Shown here piece after piece: positions 12,404 through 21,876 of a DNA stretch of 64,000 bases. Within the stretch, counting starts at the first letter, position 1, and each line of letters begins with the position of its first letter. The notes under the pieces are model-generated. The model was not told the DNA's origin. It ran no database searches and saw nothing but the letters and a program-made list of their open reading frames with translations. The position numbers and the translations under genes are program-made. The stretch is from Bradyrhizobium australiense (GTDB taxonomy: Bacteria; Pseudomonadota; Alphaproteobacteria; Rhizobiales; Xanthobacteraceae). Location of the stretch: assembly GCF_013114825.1 (NCBI RefSeq), contig NZ_JAAVLX010000004.1:1-64000 (forward strand). Reading direction: 5' to 3'.

Positions 12404-13224
12404 CCGCCAAAGGCGCTGACTGGAGCGGTGACTGGGTCGTCAACGAGATGGCCGCGCGGGTTGATCGTGCAGGTCCACGGCCTGTTTCCGAGGACCACAA
12501 ACCCGGTCTTGTGCCCCCCGACGTAGATTGGCTGATCAACGAGCTGGTCAAGATCAACAGCGAGGGCCGTTCCGATAACGTCATCGTCCAGCACGCGCGG
12601 GAGATCGCGTATCGCCTGACCGCGCTTCGAGCTCGCGAGCTAGGCCCCCTCAACCTCGCGGGTAGCATCAAGGATGGATTTACCACCAGCAAGCGCACCA
12701 CCGAATCCGAAGGGCCCGCAAGTGAACTGGAGCGCCTCGAACGTGCCGCGCTGTCGGGCCCTACGCGTTGGATCAAAGCATGGTCCGCAACTTCGCTGGA
12801 AGTGCGGCGGCTGATCTGGCGCCCGGAATGGGGTCCCGTCGTTCGGCAATACCGCGATCTGCATGCCGACGAGACTGGACCCCGCAAGGTTGGCTTCACC
12901 CGCGCCAAGCCCCAAGACCTAGGCATTGAAGGCAGCGCGTTGATCGGGCCTAGGCCGGAGGATGTCCTCCACGAGATAAGGCGTGTTCGCCGCGAGCTGG
13001 AGGTGGCGCCCGCCGCCGACCGCCAAGGCAACAAATCGAACGGAGAAGCGAAAGCTCTCGCGAATATAGTCCGCGCGGCGGTTGTGGACCTTTGCGGACG
13101 CCGCACGGTCACCGACAACCGGCATACGGGGGAAACCACCGGCCCCCTCGCCGACTTCGGCGCCGCCTTTGACGATAGGTTCCGCACCCACATTCGGTGG
13201 CGGCTGATCGACCAAGCGAAATAA
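12400..13224 (+). CDS. hypothetical protein co-transcribed with the integrase
   Basis: About 274 residues and of no family I recognise. The start GTG overlaps the integrase stop by four bases (GTGA), suggesting translational coupling; a TTG three codons upstream is an alternative. The protein is soluble with no membrane segment, charged and Trp-containing in the centre (residues about 125-150: TRWIKAWSATSLEVRRLIW). Coupling to the integrase suggests a role in island maintenance or excision, but this is inference only. Confidence 0.7.
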   Translation: MTAKGADWSGDWVVNEMAARVDRAGPRPVSEDHKPGLVPPDVDWLINELVKINSEGRSDNVIVQHAREIAYRLTALRARELGPLNLAGSIKDGFTTSKRTTESEGPASELERLERAALSGPTRWIKAWSATSLEVRRLIWRPEWGPVVRQYRDLHADETGPRKVGFTRAKPQDLGIEGSALIGPRPEDVLHEIRRVRRELEVAPAADRQGNKSNGEAKALANIVRAAVVDLCGRRTVTDNRHTGETTGPLADFGAAFDDRFRTHIRWRLIDQAK

Positions 13225-13317
13225 CGGATATTCACCCGGTTATCCAGCCGCGTCCTTTTCAGTTTTGATTGGTCCCACTGAACCGCCGCGGATGCGGCCA
13301 ACGAACGGGATCAAGAC

Positions 13318-13542
13318 ATGCAGACCGAAGAACTCATCGCCCCTACCCAGCGCAACCGCTACGTGCCGCGCAAGGTGGCATTCAGCATCTTGGGCGTTGG
13401 CAATACCAAGGGACACGATCTCATCAATCGCGGCCTGATCAAGGCGAAGAAGCTTGACGGCAAAACGATCGTCGAGCTCGAAAGCGTCGAAGCGTTTCTG
13501 AATTCGCTGCCCGATGCGCGCATGGCGGCCCGCGCCGCCTAG
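13318..13542 (+). CDS. AlpA/excisionase-like DNA-binding protein
   Basis: A 74-residue protein. The centre reads YVPRKVAFSILGVGNTKGHDLINRGLIKAKKLDGKTIV, the pattern of a MerR/AlpA-type winged helix in which a helix-turn-helix is followed by a 'G-x-I-x-x-K-x-x-G' wing. Small proteins of this type beside P4 integrases act as excisionases or as activators of int, as AlpA does for the slpA integrase. A role as recombination directionality factor is inferred. GGGATC lies upstream of the ATG. Confidence 0.75.
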   Translation: MQTEELIAPTQRNRYVPRKVAFSILGVGNTKGHDLINRGLIKAKKLDGKTIVELESVEAFLNSLPDARMAARAA

Positions 13543-13597
13543 TCGCAGAAAAGGCGGCCCCGACAGCCGCCCTCTCCAAATCACGTAGGAACACTCA

Positions 13598-13786
13598 ATG
13601 TCCAAATTCTATAACAGCACATCTGCGCGCGCGCAAGACGATGAGGCGCAATTCCGCGAAGTGTCGCCGCAACAGGCAGCAGCGCACGATCTGCAAGCAC
13701 GACGGCTGGGTCAGCGTTTTGCTTTCACCAAAGAGACGGCTCGCACCTATGCGGATCTCGCATACAATGCACGGGTGCGCTCGTGA
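13598..13786 (+). CDS. small hypothetical protein, 62 aa
   Basis: A short basic, Ala/Gln/Arg-rich protein (SARAQDDEAQFREVSPQQAAAHDLQARRLGQRF). It has GTAGGA upstream of the ATG, and its stop overlaps the GTG start of the VapE-like helicase by four bases, so the two are likely translated together. No known domain is visible. It may be an accessory replication or DNA-binding protein of the island. Confidence 0.6.
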   Translation: MSKFYNSTSARAQDDEAQFREVSPQQAAAHDLQARRLGQRFAFTKETARTYADLAYNARVRS

Positions 13787-15210
13787 ACGCACGCACCATG
13801 GATTGGCGAGCTGAACTGATCGTCGCCAAGAACGGCATTCCCAAACCGCTCTTCGCGAATGCGGTGATCGCGCTGCGCGGCGCCCAATGCTGGCAAGGCA
13901 TTCTGGCATTCGACGTCTTCGCGCATCAGAGCATGCTCATGGATGTGCCACCATGGCAGTCTTTCATCGACGCGGCAAATTTCCAGCCGCGACCGTGGAC
14001 TGAGCAGGACGATCTCGCGGCGACGCACTGGCTGCAGACCAAGGAAGCCATTGCGGTGACGCCTGCGGTGATGGCGCAGGCCGTCGAGCTGGTGGCGCGG
14101 GACCGCAGCTATCACCCGGTGCAGGACTATCTCAACAGCGTTGAGCACGACAGCATGTTCCGGCTCGACACGATGCTATCGACCTATTTCGGTGCCGAGC
14201 AGTCCGAATACACCAAGCTAGTCGGTCGCAACATGATGATCAGCGCAGTCGCGCGGATTTTCCAGCCCGGCTGCAAGGTCGATACCGTGCCGATCATCGA
14301 AGGCCCGCAGGGCTTGATGAAATCGACCGCGATCAAGACGCTGTTCTACCCATGGTTCACCGACGACATTAGCGATCTCGGAAGCAAGGACGCATCGATG
14401 CAGGTCGCCGGTGTGTGGTGCATCGAGATTGGCGAACTCGATGCGATGAGCAAGGCAGAGGTGTCCAAGATCAAGGCGTTCATCTCGCGCACGGACGACC
14501 GCTTCCGTCCGCCTTATGGTCGGCGCGTGATCGAACGCGCGCGTGAATGCGTCCTCATCGGAACCACTAACGAGAGTAGTTACCTCAAGGACGCGACTGG
14601 CGCGCGCCGGTTTCTGCCGGTTAAGGCGACCAATATCGATATCGAAGGCTTGCAGCGCGACCGCGACATGCTGTGGGCCGAGGCTCGCATTCTGTACGAC
14701 GCCGGTGTGCCGTGGTGGTTCACCGGCACGGATACCGGCAAGGCTGCTGCTGCAACAGCCGAGCAGGAACAGGAAGCCCGCTTCCAAGCAGACCCATGGG
14801 AGCCGTTGATTGCCGATTATCTCGACAGCCGCCTGCACCAGCCGCCGGATCATCCTGCCTACCAAGTCAAGATTGAACACGTGTTCCGGGACATTGGTCT
14901 TAATGAGGTGGCCTGGGATCAGGCCGCCATGAACCGGGTCGCCCGCTGCATGAAGCGGCTGGGCTGGTCGCGGAAGCAGGTCACCATCAAGAACACGGTG
15001 CAGGGCAAGGAGGTGATCAAGCGTCCTTGGGTGTATGTGCGCCCTCCGAGTGGTGATGAAGCCGAGCAGGATGCCCGGCAAGTGGTGATCGATGCAGCCA
15101 AGAAGGCCGCCGAAGCCGAGCCGGACAGCAACGTCACCACTTTCAAGCGCCACGCACCAGTCGCCGCCGACGCAGTGGTGATGCCGGAAACCGCTGCGCC
15201 GCAGGCATAA
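13783..15210 (+). CDS. virulence-associated E (VapE)-like helicase/ATPase
   Basis: A 475-residue P-loop protein resembling the VirE/VapE superfamily-3-like helicase domain found in phages and phage satellites. Walker A is IEGPQGLMKST (residues about 172-182) and Walker B CIEIGELD (about 213-220). A conserved Asn region (LIGTTNESSYLKD) acts as sensor 1, and RRFLPV follows as arginine-finger-like motif. The N-terminal primase part found in larger relatives is absent; residues 1-110 are short and unlike an AEP primase. The C terminus is disordered and Ala-rich. The GTG start overlaps the previous gene. Likely drives replication of the excised element. Confidence 0.85.
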   Translation: MNARTMDWRAELIVAKNGIPKPLFANAVIALRGAQCWQGILAFDVFAHQSMLMDVPPWQSFIDAANFQPRPWTEQDDLAATHWLQTKEAIAVTPAVMAQAVELVARDRSYHPVQDYLNSVEHDSMFRLDTMLSTYFGAEQSEYTKLVGRNMMISAVARIFQPGCKVDTVPIIEGPQGLMKSTAIKTLFYPWFTDDISDLGSKDASMQVAGVWCIEIGELDAMSKAEVSKIKAFISRTDDRFRPPYGRRVIERARECVLIGTTNESSYLKDATGARRFLPVKATNIDIEGLQRDRDMLWAEARILYDAGVPWWFTGTDTGKAAAATAEQEQEARFQADPWEPLIADYLDSRLHQPPDHPAYQVKIEHVFRDIGLNEVAWDQAAMNRVARCMKRLGWSRKQVTIKNTVQGKEVIKRPWVYVRPPSGDEAEQDARQVVIDAAKKAAEAEPDSNVTTFKRHAPVAADAVVMPETAAPQA

Positions 15211-15469
15211 TCACCACTTCACCAGTGTCACCACTATCTAGAGAGAATTGTAGGAGACCGTATTTTTCCCATGAGTTTTCAAGAAGGGAGGAAGAACCAG
15301 TGCAAGTGGTTCAGGCTCCTGATCCGCTTCGCTGGCTGGCCCCAGGAGCTGGCCGCGCTTCCGGGGTCCCTGTCTCGCCCCCGATATGCGGGGGGGGAGC
15401 GCGGCCGCCCCCGGTACGGCCAGCCCCAGCAAATTCCAAAGGCAACAACAACAACAGAAGGAGTTCAAC

Positions 15470-15934
15470 TTGAAACTGGTTTCTGCCTTCGGCGCGGCGG
15501 ACCTGCTGGAACTTGACCGGCAAACCGTGCGCCGCGCTTTGCGTCACGTGGAGCCCGAGGGCTACGAAAAGAAGCAGCCGCGTTGGCGGATGAAGACGAT
15601 CATTGAAGCTGTGGATCGACATCTCGGGCGGCATAACGCAGCGCCTGTTCATACGACGCTGGACGCGCTCTTTGAGGAGTTCGATACCGGCTGTCAGGGG
15701 CTCGGCCACCTGCGCGACCTAGAAGAGCGGCGCCGTGAGGCACGCAGGTTGATGGTCGTGCTCGTCGAACTGGATAAGACTATGCGCGCCGATGCTCGCG
15801 CACGTCGCGAGGACGAATTGCGCGCTTCATTGCGCTGTGACCAGCATTTCCGGCTGGCCTTGCGCAACTTCGAGCGGCCGTGTGAATGGAGCCTAGATGA
15901 ATGCTGGGCCGTTTTGGCGGAAGGAGCGGAGTGA
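15470..15934 (+). CDS. HTH-containing mobile-element protein, TTG start
   Basis: A 154-residue protein. The start is taken as TTG at 15470 because AAGGAG sits six bases upstream (15458-15463); in-frame ATGs further upstream give a low-complexity Gln run. Residues about 5-25 (SAFGAADLLELDRQTVRRALRHV) form a helix-turn-helix similar to the N terminus of terminase small subunits or Nu1-like packaging proteins. The remainder is helical, with Arg/Glu-rich segments. If related to a small terminase it could redirect packaging by a helper phage, but the similarity is weak. Its stop overlaps the next start (TGATG). Confidence 0.68.
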   Translation: MKLVSAFGAADLLELDRQTVRRALRHVEPEGYEKKQPRWRMKTIIEAVDRHLGRHNAAPVHTTLDALFEEFDTGCQGLGHLRDLEERRREARRLMVVLVELDKTMRADARARREDELRASLRCDQHFRLALRNFERPCEWSLDECWAVLAEGAE

Positions 15935-16344
15935 TGACCGACGATCCGAAATCGCTGGCCGCCGAGCTTGACCGGCTCACCGCGAACGCTGCGCGGCTTG
16001 CAGCCTGTCTGCGGCAGCTCGAACCCGAAAGCAGTGTAGTTGCCCGTATTCTCCGTGGCGAGCTGTTAACCCTTGAGCAGGCGGCCGACGTTGCTGAGTG
16101 CTCCGACGAAAAAATCCGCAAGCAGTGTGAGTTGACCGCCGGAACGAACCACCCGCTTGGTATCAAATTTGCGAACCGGTGGATGGTCGGCAAATTGGAA
16201 CTGCTCGACGATCTTGAGCAGGGCAAGATCGACCGGCGTCGTGGTCCGCATGTGCGCCAGCACGCCGAGGAGCGGGCGCGAAAATATGAAGGCTGGGCGC
16301 GGCCACAGGAGCCGCTTGCGGTGCCGCAGCGTGCGGCAGGCTGA
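15934..16344 (+). CDS. HTH-containing hypothetical protein
   Basis: A 136-residue protein. Residues about 45-75 (LTLEQAADVAECSDEKIRKQCEL) read as a helix-turn-helix like that of excisionases and MerR-type readers, followed by a short wing. The tail is strongly basic (DRRRGPHVRQHAEERARKYEGW). AAGGAG precedes the ATG, which overlaps the stop of the previous gene. Two consecutive HTH proteins of this sort after the helicase may regulate the island or assist its packaging. Confidence 0.65.
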   Translation: MTDDPKSLAAELDRLTANAARLAACLRQLEPESSVVARILRGELLTLEQAADVAECSDEKIRKQCELTAGTNHPLGIKFANRWMVGKLELLDDLEQGKIDRRRGPHVRQHAEERARKYEGWARPQEPLAVPQRAAG

Positions 16345-16548
16345 GGTCTTCAACCTGCGTGTAGGGTTTCGTCAGGAAACCTGCGCGGCATAAGCAGATT
16401 GTAGGCAATAGTCTCGCAGATCATGTCCGCACTTGGCGAAACCGGAATTGTAGACCCAGAAGCGCCGTTCGGGTTTTGACCCGTTGCAGACAATCAGGAA
16501 CCCGCTTAGCGTTAGTGGACTGACGTTGGTAAAAAGGGAGGGCTTCTT

Positions 16549-17061
16549 ATGAGCGGACGTTTTGCGCTTGGCTTCTGTACTATCGCATTGATTTCTTGCT
16601 TTGCTTTCCCGAACAGCGGAGTGGCGCAGGGAAAGTCGCTCAAAGATCAACTGGTCGGCACTTGGATTTACGTATCCAGTACAGGCAAGCGTGAAGATGG
16701 CAGCGCCGTGCAGCGGCCGAGCTTGCAGGGTGCGGTGACCTACACAGGCGATGGCCGATTCCACTTCATCACGGTGAGAACCGACGCTCCGAAGTATGCG
16801 TCAGGCGATCCTGCACGTCCGACGCCGGACGAGGCCATGGCCATCGCGTCGGGCGTCGTTGCTTATACCGGGACTTACACAGTGGACGAGAGCACAAAGA
16901 CGGTCCACGCCAACGTCGAGACGAGCTCGTTTCCTAATCTGGTCAGCGCCCCCAATCAGCGCCGGATCGTCACATCTATTACCGACGAGGAGTTGAGGTT
17001 AACCAACCCGCGCACACCTGCTGGAATAACGCTCGACCTGGTATTCAAGCGGGCGAAGTGA
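16549..17061 (+). CDS. exported lipocalin-like domain protein
   Basis: A 170-residue protein with an N-terminal signal peptide (hydrophobic FALGFCTIALISCFAF, cleavage near SGVAQG). The mature part opens KSLKDQLVGTWIYVS, the entry strand of the bacterial lipocalin-like domain, and continues as beta-strands to the C terminus. Strong ribosome binding site GGGAGG precedes the ATG. Such proteins are periplasmic and may bind small hydrophobic ligands; the ligand is unknown. It seems an independent cargo gene, with about 200 bases of non-coding DNA before it. Confidence 0.75.
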   Translation: MSGRFALGFCTIALISCFAFPNSGVAQGKSLKDQLVGTWIYVSSTGKREDGSAVQRPSLQGAVTYTGDGRFHFITVRTDAPKYASGDPARPTPDEAMAIASGVVAYTGTYTVDESTKTVHANVETSSFPNLVSAPNQRRIVTSITDEELRLTNPRTPAGITLDLVFKRAK

Positions 17062-17343
17062 AACCGGGGTAAAAGTGCGTCTTGTGGAGTCTGCTGCTGG
17101 CCCAAAGCTGCCGCCAGCGCACGCCAAGCGTTGTCCGCAACTGCCGAAAGCTGACGCTGCTTGCATGGCGCATCCGTTGGTCAACCAAGCGAAACTTGCC
17201 TAGAGCTTCGGCCGCGATCACGGCACAGGCGGCAGCGCCCCGCGCCTCCATTTTTGGTGCGCTCCACAACAATCGCTCGTGCGTTGGCGCACGCCACAGG
17301 TCGACCCTTCGCAAATCAGCCCGGCGTCTCTAGGTTTCTCGGC

Positions 17344-18297
17344 ATGGCAACATTCTTCCGAAGAAAATCCCTCATGGAAAACTTTGACACCGAACTGGCG
17401 GCGCTCCGCAGTCGCGCCGAGAACTTGAGCGGCCGCCATGCAGCAGCGGACGCGGCGTTTCTGGAAGCGAAATCTAAGCTCCAGCGCCATCATCTCGAAG
17501 CCGATCTCGATGCCGATGACAAGGTTCGCGCGAAACTGGAGGCGGCGGTCGCTGCTTGCGCCGTGACGCGCGACGGTTACCTCGATGCGCTCGGGGAGGT
17601 GCAAGCGCAGATCGCCGACAGCGAGCAGCGGATCGCAGCCGAACGAGCGGCCGCCGCGCGCAAGGCCGCGAGCGAGGAGCTTGGACGCAATCTCGATGCG
17701 GTCGAGCGGGCGTTGCCGGACTACCTGGACGCCGGTCGGCGTCTTGCTAATTCGTTGGAGGTAATCCACCATCAGTTCGAGGCCACGCAAATGGCGACTT
17801 TCGTTCGCAACGGACAAGCGCAAGTCGAAGTTGCCGCTGCATTTGTGATGCAAGAGCTTCGCTGCATGGTAGACGCAATCCGCGACGGCGTTGCGCCGAT
17901 CCCGGCGTCGAAAGCGACCGCTGAGCCGGTCTCGGCGATCGAGCCGCGGCCGCCGATGCAAACGATCTTCATGATGCGCTCAGCGCGGTTCCGCGACCAC
18001 GAAGGCATGGTGCGGATTGCACGGCAGTACGATGACGCCGAGATGCCGGTTCAGACCGCGCAGCGCGCTTTACAAAGCGGCGTTGCCGTGCCGATGACTG
18101 ATCCATGCCGCGCTAATCTGAAGGGTACGCGTGGCGGGTTTGCTGTTGATCCGCGCGCGCCAGATATCCTGGACCTCGATGACGAGAAAACGATTGGTCC
18201 GCAACAAGTGCCGCTCGCAAGCAGCAACGCGAACTTCATCGTCTTGGATCGATCGGCGGAGAACCGAACGATCGAAATTGCGGTGCCGCGAGTATGA
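17344..18297 (+). CDS. coiled-coil hypothetical protein
   Basis: About 317 residues. The N-terminal half (to about residue 130) is a long coiled coil rich in Ala, Glu, Arg (ELAALRSRAENL; EQRIAAERAAAARKAASEELGRN). The C-terminal half is mixed and contains no motif I know. Neither the ATG at 17344 nor the one at 17374 has a clear ribosome binding site; homologs that I recall begin near the second. No signal peptide or membrane segment. It is translated with the next small gene (ATGA overlap) and lies upstream of the M41-like peptidase, so the three probably form one unit. Confidence 0.68.
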   Translation: MATFFRRKSLMENFDTELAALRSRAENLSGRHAAADAAFLEAKSKLQRHHLEADLDADDKVRAKLEAAVAACAVTRDGYLDALGEVQAQIADSEQRIAAERAAAARKAASEELGRNLDAVERALPDYLDAGRRLANSLEVIHHQFEATQMATFVRNGQAQVEVAAAFVMQELRCMVDAIRDGVAPIPASKATAEPVSAIEPRPPMQTIFMMRSARFRDHEGMVRIARQYDDAEMPVQTAQRALQSGVAVPMTDPCRANLKGTRGGFAVDPRAPDILDLDDEKTIGPQQVPLASSNANFIVLDRSAENRTIEIAVPRV

Positions 18298-18515
18298 GCA
18301 TGAACGCCGCACCGCCGGGCTGGGTGCCCCATCAGATCGTGACACGCCTCGACGGCTGGATTGGTGCCGAGGATCGCATACCGACCCCCGTTGCTGAAAT
18401 GATCGCGCGATCCTCGCCGTCTTGTGGCACCGAGTTGATCGGAATTATCCGCGCCCGCATGCTTGCGCGACAGCGCGTATACGAGCGCTCATCGAGAGCG
18501 ATTGGCGAACCGTAG
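18294..18515 (+). CDS. small hypothetical protein, 73 aa
   Basis: A small soluble basic protein overlapping its upstream neighbour by ATGA. It contains WVPHQIVTRLDGWIGAEDR near the start and a C-terminal basic helix (IIRARMLARQRVYERSSR). No known domain. The tight linkage on both sides suggests a function shared with the coiled-coil protein and the peptidase. Confidence 0.55.
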   Translation: MSMNAAPPGWVPHQIVTRLDGWIGAEDRIPTPVAEMIARSSPSCGTELIGIIRARMLARQRVYERSSRAIGEP

Positions 18516-18533
18516 TGCCAAGGGAACATCACG

Positions 18534-19322
18534 ATGACCAAGAATCCCGACGAACCGATCGACGAGGCAAGAGCGTGCAGTTTGTCGGATGGCGGCCAGC
18601 TCGCGAGTTCGGCGAGCTGGCCTCATGATGACGAAACTGATGATGGCTACAACGATCTGCTCGCGTCGATCGGGCGAACTGAAGAGCAGGATCAGCGTAT
18701 CGCGGTTCACGAGGCGGGTCACGCTGTGGCCGCGCGACTGCTTGGACGTCAGGTTGGAGGTGTCACCATCAACCCCGCCGCCGACGGCGGGTTCGAGGGA
18801 CTTTGTTGGGGCGTCGGATACACGGAAGCGTTTGCTCAGGGCCGTGGCGATGCTTCTGATGTTCGCGAAGCGCTTGCGCCTTTGATGCCAGAACCGGGTG
18901 AGGATCGCCGCGGGGTGGCGGACATCTTCGGACACGTGCGCGATCAATGCATTGAGTTCTTGGCTGGCCGCGCTGCGGAACGCATCGTGCTAGATGGCGA
19001 ACCTATTGCGCCGGTCGATGATCTTCGGCAGGCACGTGAGTTGGCACTCTTGATCTGCTCTTCCGAGAGCGCCATCGACACGCTCATCGCGCACTGCGAC
19101 GTCGCGGCACGCGACCTATTGATGCCTTACGGTGATGTAGTGATGGCGTTGTCGATCCTATTGCGCGTTAAGCGGACGCTGGACGGCGCCGAGATCGATG
19201 CGCTGATTTCGGATGTGCAGGCCCGCAAAGCACGGGCGATCGAACTCGCGCGGCGTGCCGATTGCAAAAGGCGTGAGTTGTCTGCTCGCACCTTTCTGGC
19301 AGAGATAAAATCACGCGAGTGA
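18534..19322 (+). CDS. M41/FtsH-like metallopeptidase domain protein without AAA ATPase
   Basis: A 262-residue protein with the zinc-binding motif HEAGH at residues 59-63 in RIAVHEAGHAVAARLLG, as in peptidase family M41 (FtsH). Downstream, LAGRAAERIVLDGE and DDLRQARELAL match the FtsH peptidase segments that carry the third metal ligand (Asp). The AAA ATPase module and membrane anchors of FtsH are missing, so substrates cannot be unfolded by this protein alone. Stand-alone versions occur on mobile elements with unknown role. It ends the left transcription unit, before the terminator at 19418-19454. Confidence 0.8.
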   Translation: MTKNPDEPIDEARACSLSDGGQLASSASWPHDDETDDGYNDLLASIGRTEEQDQRIAVHEAGHAVAARLLGRQVGGVTINPAADGGFEGLCWGVGYTEAFAQGRGDASDVREALAPLMPEPGEDRRGVADIFGHVRDQCIEFLAGRAAERIVLDGEPIAPVDDLRQARELALLICSSESAIDTLIAHCDVAARDLLMPYGDVVMALSILLRVKRTLDGAEIDALISDVQARKARAIELARRADCKRRELSARTFLAEIKSRE

Positions 19323-19417
19323 CGCACCGCTGCCACATACTGCACACGATCGGGTGGCGAGATGTCGAGAGAAGCTTCGTTAGATTGGCGGATGTACCCA
19401 ATCTGAGCGATCCAAGA

Positions 19418-19454
19418 GGCTCTCGGAGAGAACATCTCCGGGGGCTTTTTTTTT
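19418..19454 (+). terminator. Rho-independent terminator of the left island operon
   Basis: An 11-bp stem with two G-U pairs (GCTCTCGGAGA / TCTCCGGGGGC), loop GAACA, is followed by nine T. It closes the rightward gene series 11081-19322 and divides the island into its two halves. Confidence 0.88.
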
Positions 19455-19710
19455 GCTTGTACGCTTCCGGCCTGCCAACCGACGTCGCTGGGGCCGGTGT
19501 AAAGCTGACCTTAGCTGGTTGTCTGCTGAGATTGGCTTTTGACCTTCCGACTGCCGGAGGGCGGCGCAGTCCCTAGCGGGCTTCCGACTCAATGAGGAAC
19601 TCATCTACTCCAGCGCCCCAAATTAAGTGTGATTCGATCCTCGGTTGTGTTATCTTCGGTTCGGTGACTTTCGCCCAGCGTTGGTTTGTTCGGATGCGGC
19701 CGGTGTTGCG

Positions 19711-21617
19711 ATGCTCCAGCATCTCTCACATCAGTACGCAAATAGCAGCGGTCTTGTACGCGCTGCGCAGTACCTGCGCATGTCTTCGGACCACCAGCGG
19801 TACTCCACCGAAAGCCAACAGAATGCCATTGGCGAGTATGCCCGCCAGCATGGTTACGAAGTCGTCGCAACCTATATTGACCCCGGAAAAAGTGGCCTTT
19901 CATTAAAGGGCAGAGGCGCGCTTAAGCAGCTGCTCAAAGATGCGCTTGCCTCTCAGCGATGTTTCGACGCCGTTTTGGTCCTCGATGTCAGTCGATGGGG
20001 ACGCTTCCAAAACCCTGACCAAGCCGCTCATTACGAGTTCCTGTGTCGGGAGGCAGGCGTACGGGTTGTCTATTGTGCAGAACCGTTCGGCGAAGACGTT
20101 GCTCCTATTACGACGATCATTAAGCATTTGAAGCGGGTCATGGCCGGCGAATATAGTCGCGAACTATCCGCAAAACTGTGCCGAGCCCACCTTCAACAAG
20201 CGCAACTCGGCTTTCGCCAAGGTGCAAGACTGATCTATGGCTTCCGAAGGCTTCTGGTGGACCCTGCTCGCAATCCCAGGCAGGTCTTGAACGAGGGACA
20301 AAGGAAAGCTCTCAATACCGACAAAGTGACCGTCATTCCCGGCCCACCGGAAGAACTCGCAGTAATAAGGCGGGTTTTCAGGCTGTATGTGCGCGAGCAC
20401 CTGACTATCCCGGAGATTGTGAGCCGGCTTGCGAAAGCAGGCATGAAGGGATTCGGCGACAAACCTATCGGGCGATCCACCATTCGGCACATTCTTTCCA
20501 ACGAACTGTGCATCGGCCGAATGACATACAACCTGACAACAAAGCGGCTGCAAGGTCCCACCTTGAAAAACCCGGAGCATCTGTGGACGAGATATTCAGC
20601 TTTCGAACCGATAGTGCCAGTTTCACAATTCCGGAAGGCCCAGGAACTCCTTCACTTGAGAAGTCGACCTTGGGACAGAGAAACCATCATGAGTTCCTTG
20701 CGGGGTCTGCTCGTTAGGGAAGGACGTCTCACACAGCATTTGATCAACAAGGCGCCGGGCGTTCCGTCTTCAGAAGCCGTGGTCAATCACTTCGGCTCTC
20801 TCCATGAGGCATATGCGGCAGTTGGCTATAAGCCGACGCTCACGCCGTTTGGAGCGAACGGGAAACATTGGAGCAAGAAGGCGATACTCGGTGGCCTGCA
20901 GGAGCTCTATGCCACCCACGGATACATTTCGACGCTCCTCATAGACACATCTCCCAATCTGCCGTCCCAAGCCTACATCCGGCGTAACTTCGGATCCATT
21001 CCTGGGGCGATGAGAGAGGCGGGTTTGCCTGTGCTGTCGCACAGTAAAAACCAGCGTCGTTCGTGGAAGCGCCGAAAGGCTGCCGGCTGCGATAAATACT
21101 ACCACGGTGCTCGCTGGACGGATGCGAAACTTCTTAGAGCCGTCCAACAACTTTACAAGCAATACGGCTTCATTTCGGGCGCTTTGCTCGACCAGAATGG
21201 AGACACGCCTACGGCGTACTATTTTATCAAGCGATTTGGTTCACTTACCAAAACGTGGATATTGGCAAAGCTACCCGCCCAAACTCACTCGCAGAGGAAG
21301 TTCGCTGCCTGGAAGCGAAAGAAAGAAGGTGGGATAGTTCCACGACAGCCGCGCTATCCCGGATACCGTCACCCTGTTCAATTCGTTCGGAAGACATGCT
21401 GCATGGGTTGAGGCGGCTGGCAGCCCGCGAGGGTGCGGTTTCAGCCACCCGGATAGATGTGGATACCAAGTTGCCTTCAGGGGCCACCGTGGCTCACCAC
21501 TTTGGATCGCTTTGTGCGGCGTATCAATTGGCTGGGCTGGTCCGTTTGCCTGGAAAGGGCGTGCGGTATGGCTTGCCAGCGTGCGACAACCGATCTTCAA
21601 CGCCAACGCAACGCTAA
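19711..21617 (+). pseudogene. large serine recombinase with C-terminal tandem repeats, frameshifted
   Basis: The N terminus holds the resolvase domain: AQYLRMSSDHQRYSTESQQ carries the catalytic Ser, and VLDVSRWGR and EYSRELS follow. A recombinase domain (TIPEIVSRLAKAGMKG) and the usual IGRMTYN segment come next. Beyond it are repeats of about 55 residues at 20671-20835, 20866-21030 and 21112-21276. Each has a Trp-containing lead, a Gly-x-[IL]-[ST] centre and a core such as HFGSLHEAY, resembling the homing-endonuclease-associated (HNH) repeat. A fourth copy (21378-21548, HFGSLCAAY) is in another frame, so a frameshift lies near 21320-21375; the first frame stops at 21411. Resolvase chemistry may survive. 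A GTG at 19645 is an alternative start. Confidence 0.8.
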
Positions 21618-21876
21618 TCAGGCTGCCAGGCCGCCGATACGCGGCGATCTCCTCATGGGGTCGGTATCCGAAATCCTTCATGCTTGGCCCACCTCGCGTG
21701 AGACGCTGTACGGCGAATCATGACGGCCGATGCCGAAAAGCTAGCGCGCTTCGGATTGGTTCGTTCGTCAAGCCGCCTCCATTCCCACGGCCACTACCCC
21801 ACAGACAAGCCGACCGATGCAAACTATTCAGGACATCGAGCGCACACACCCGAGTGAAAGATAGTCATTCCTGAGG

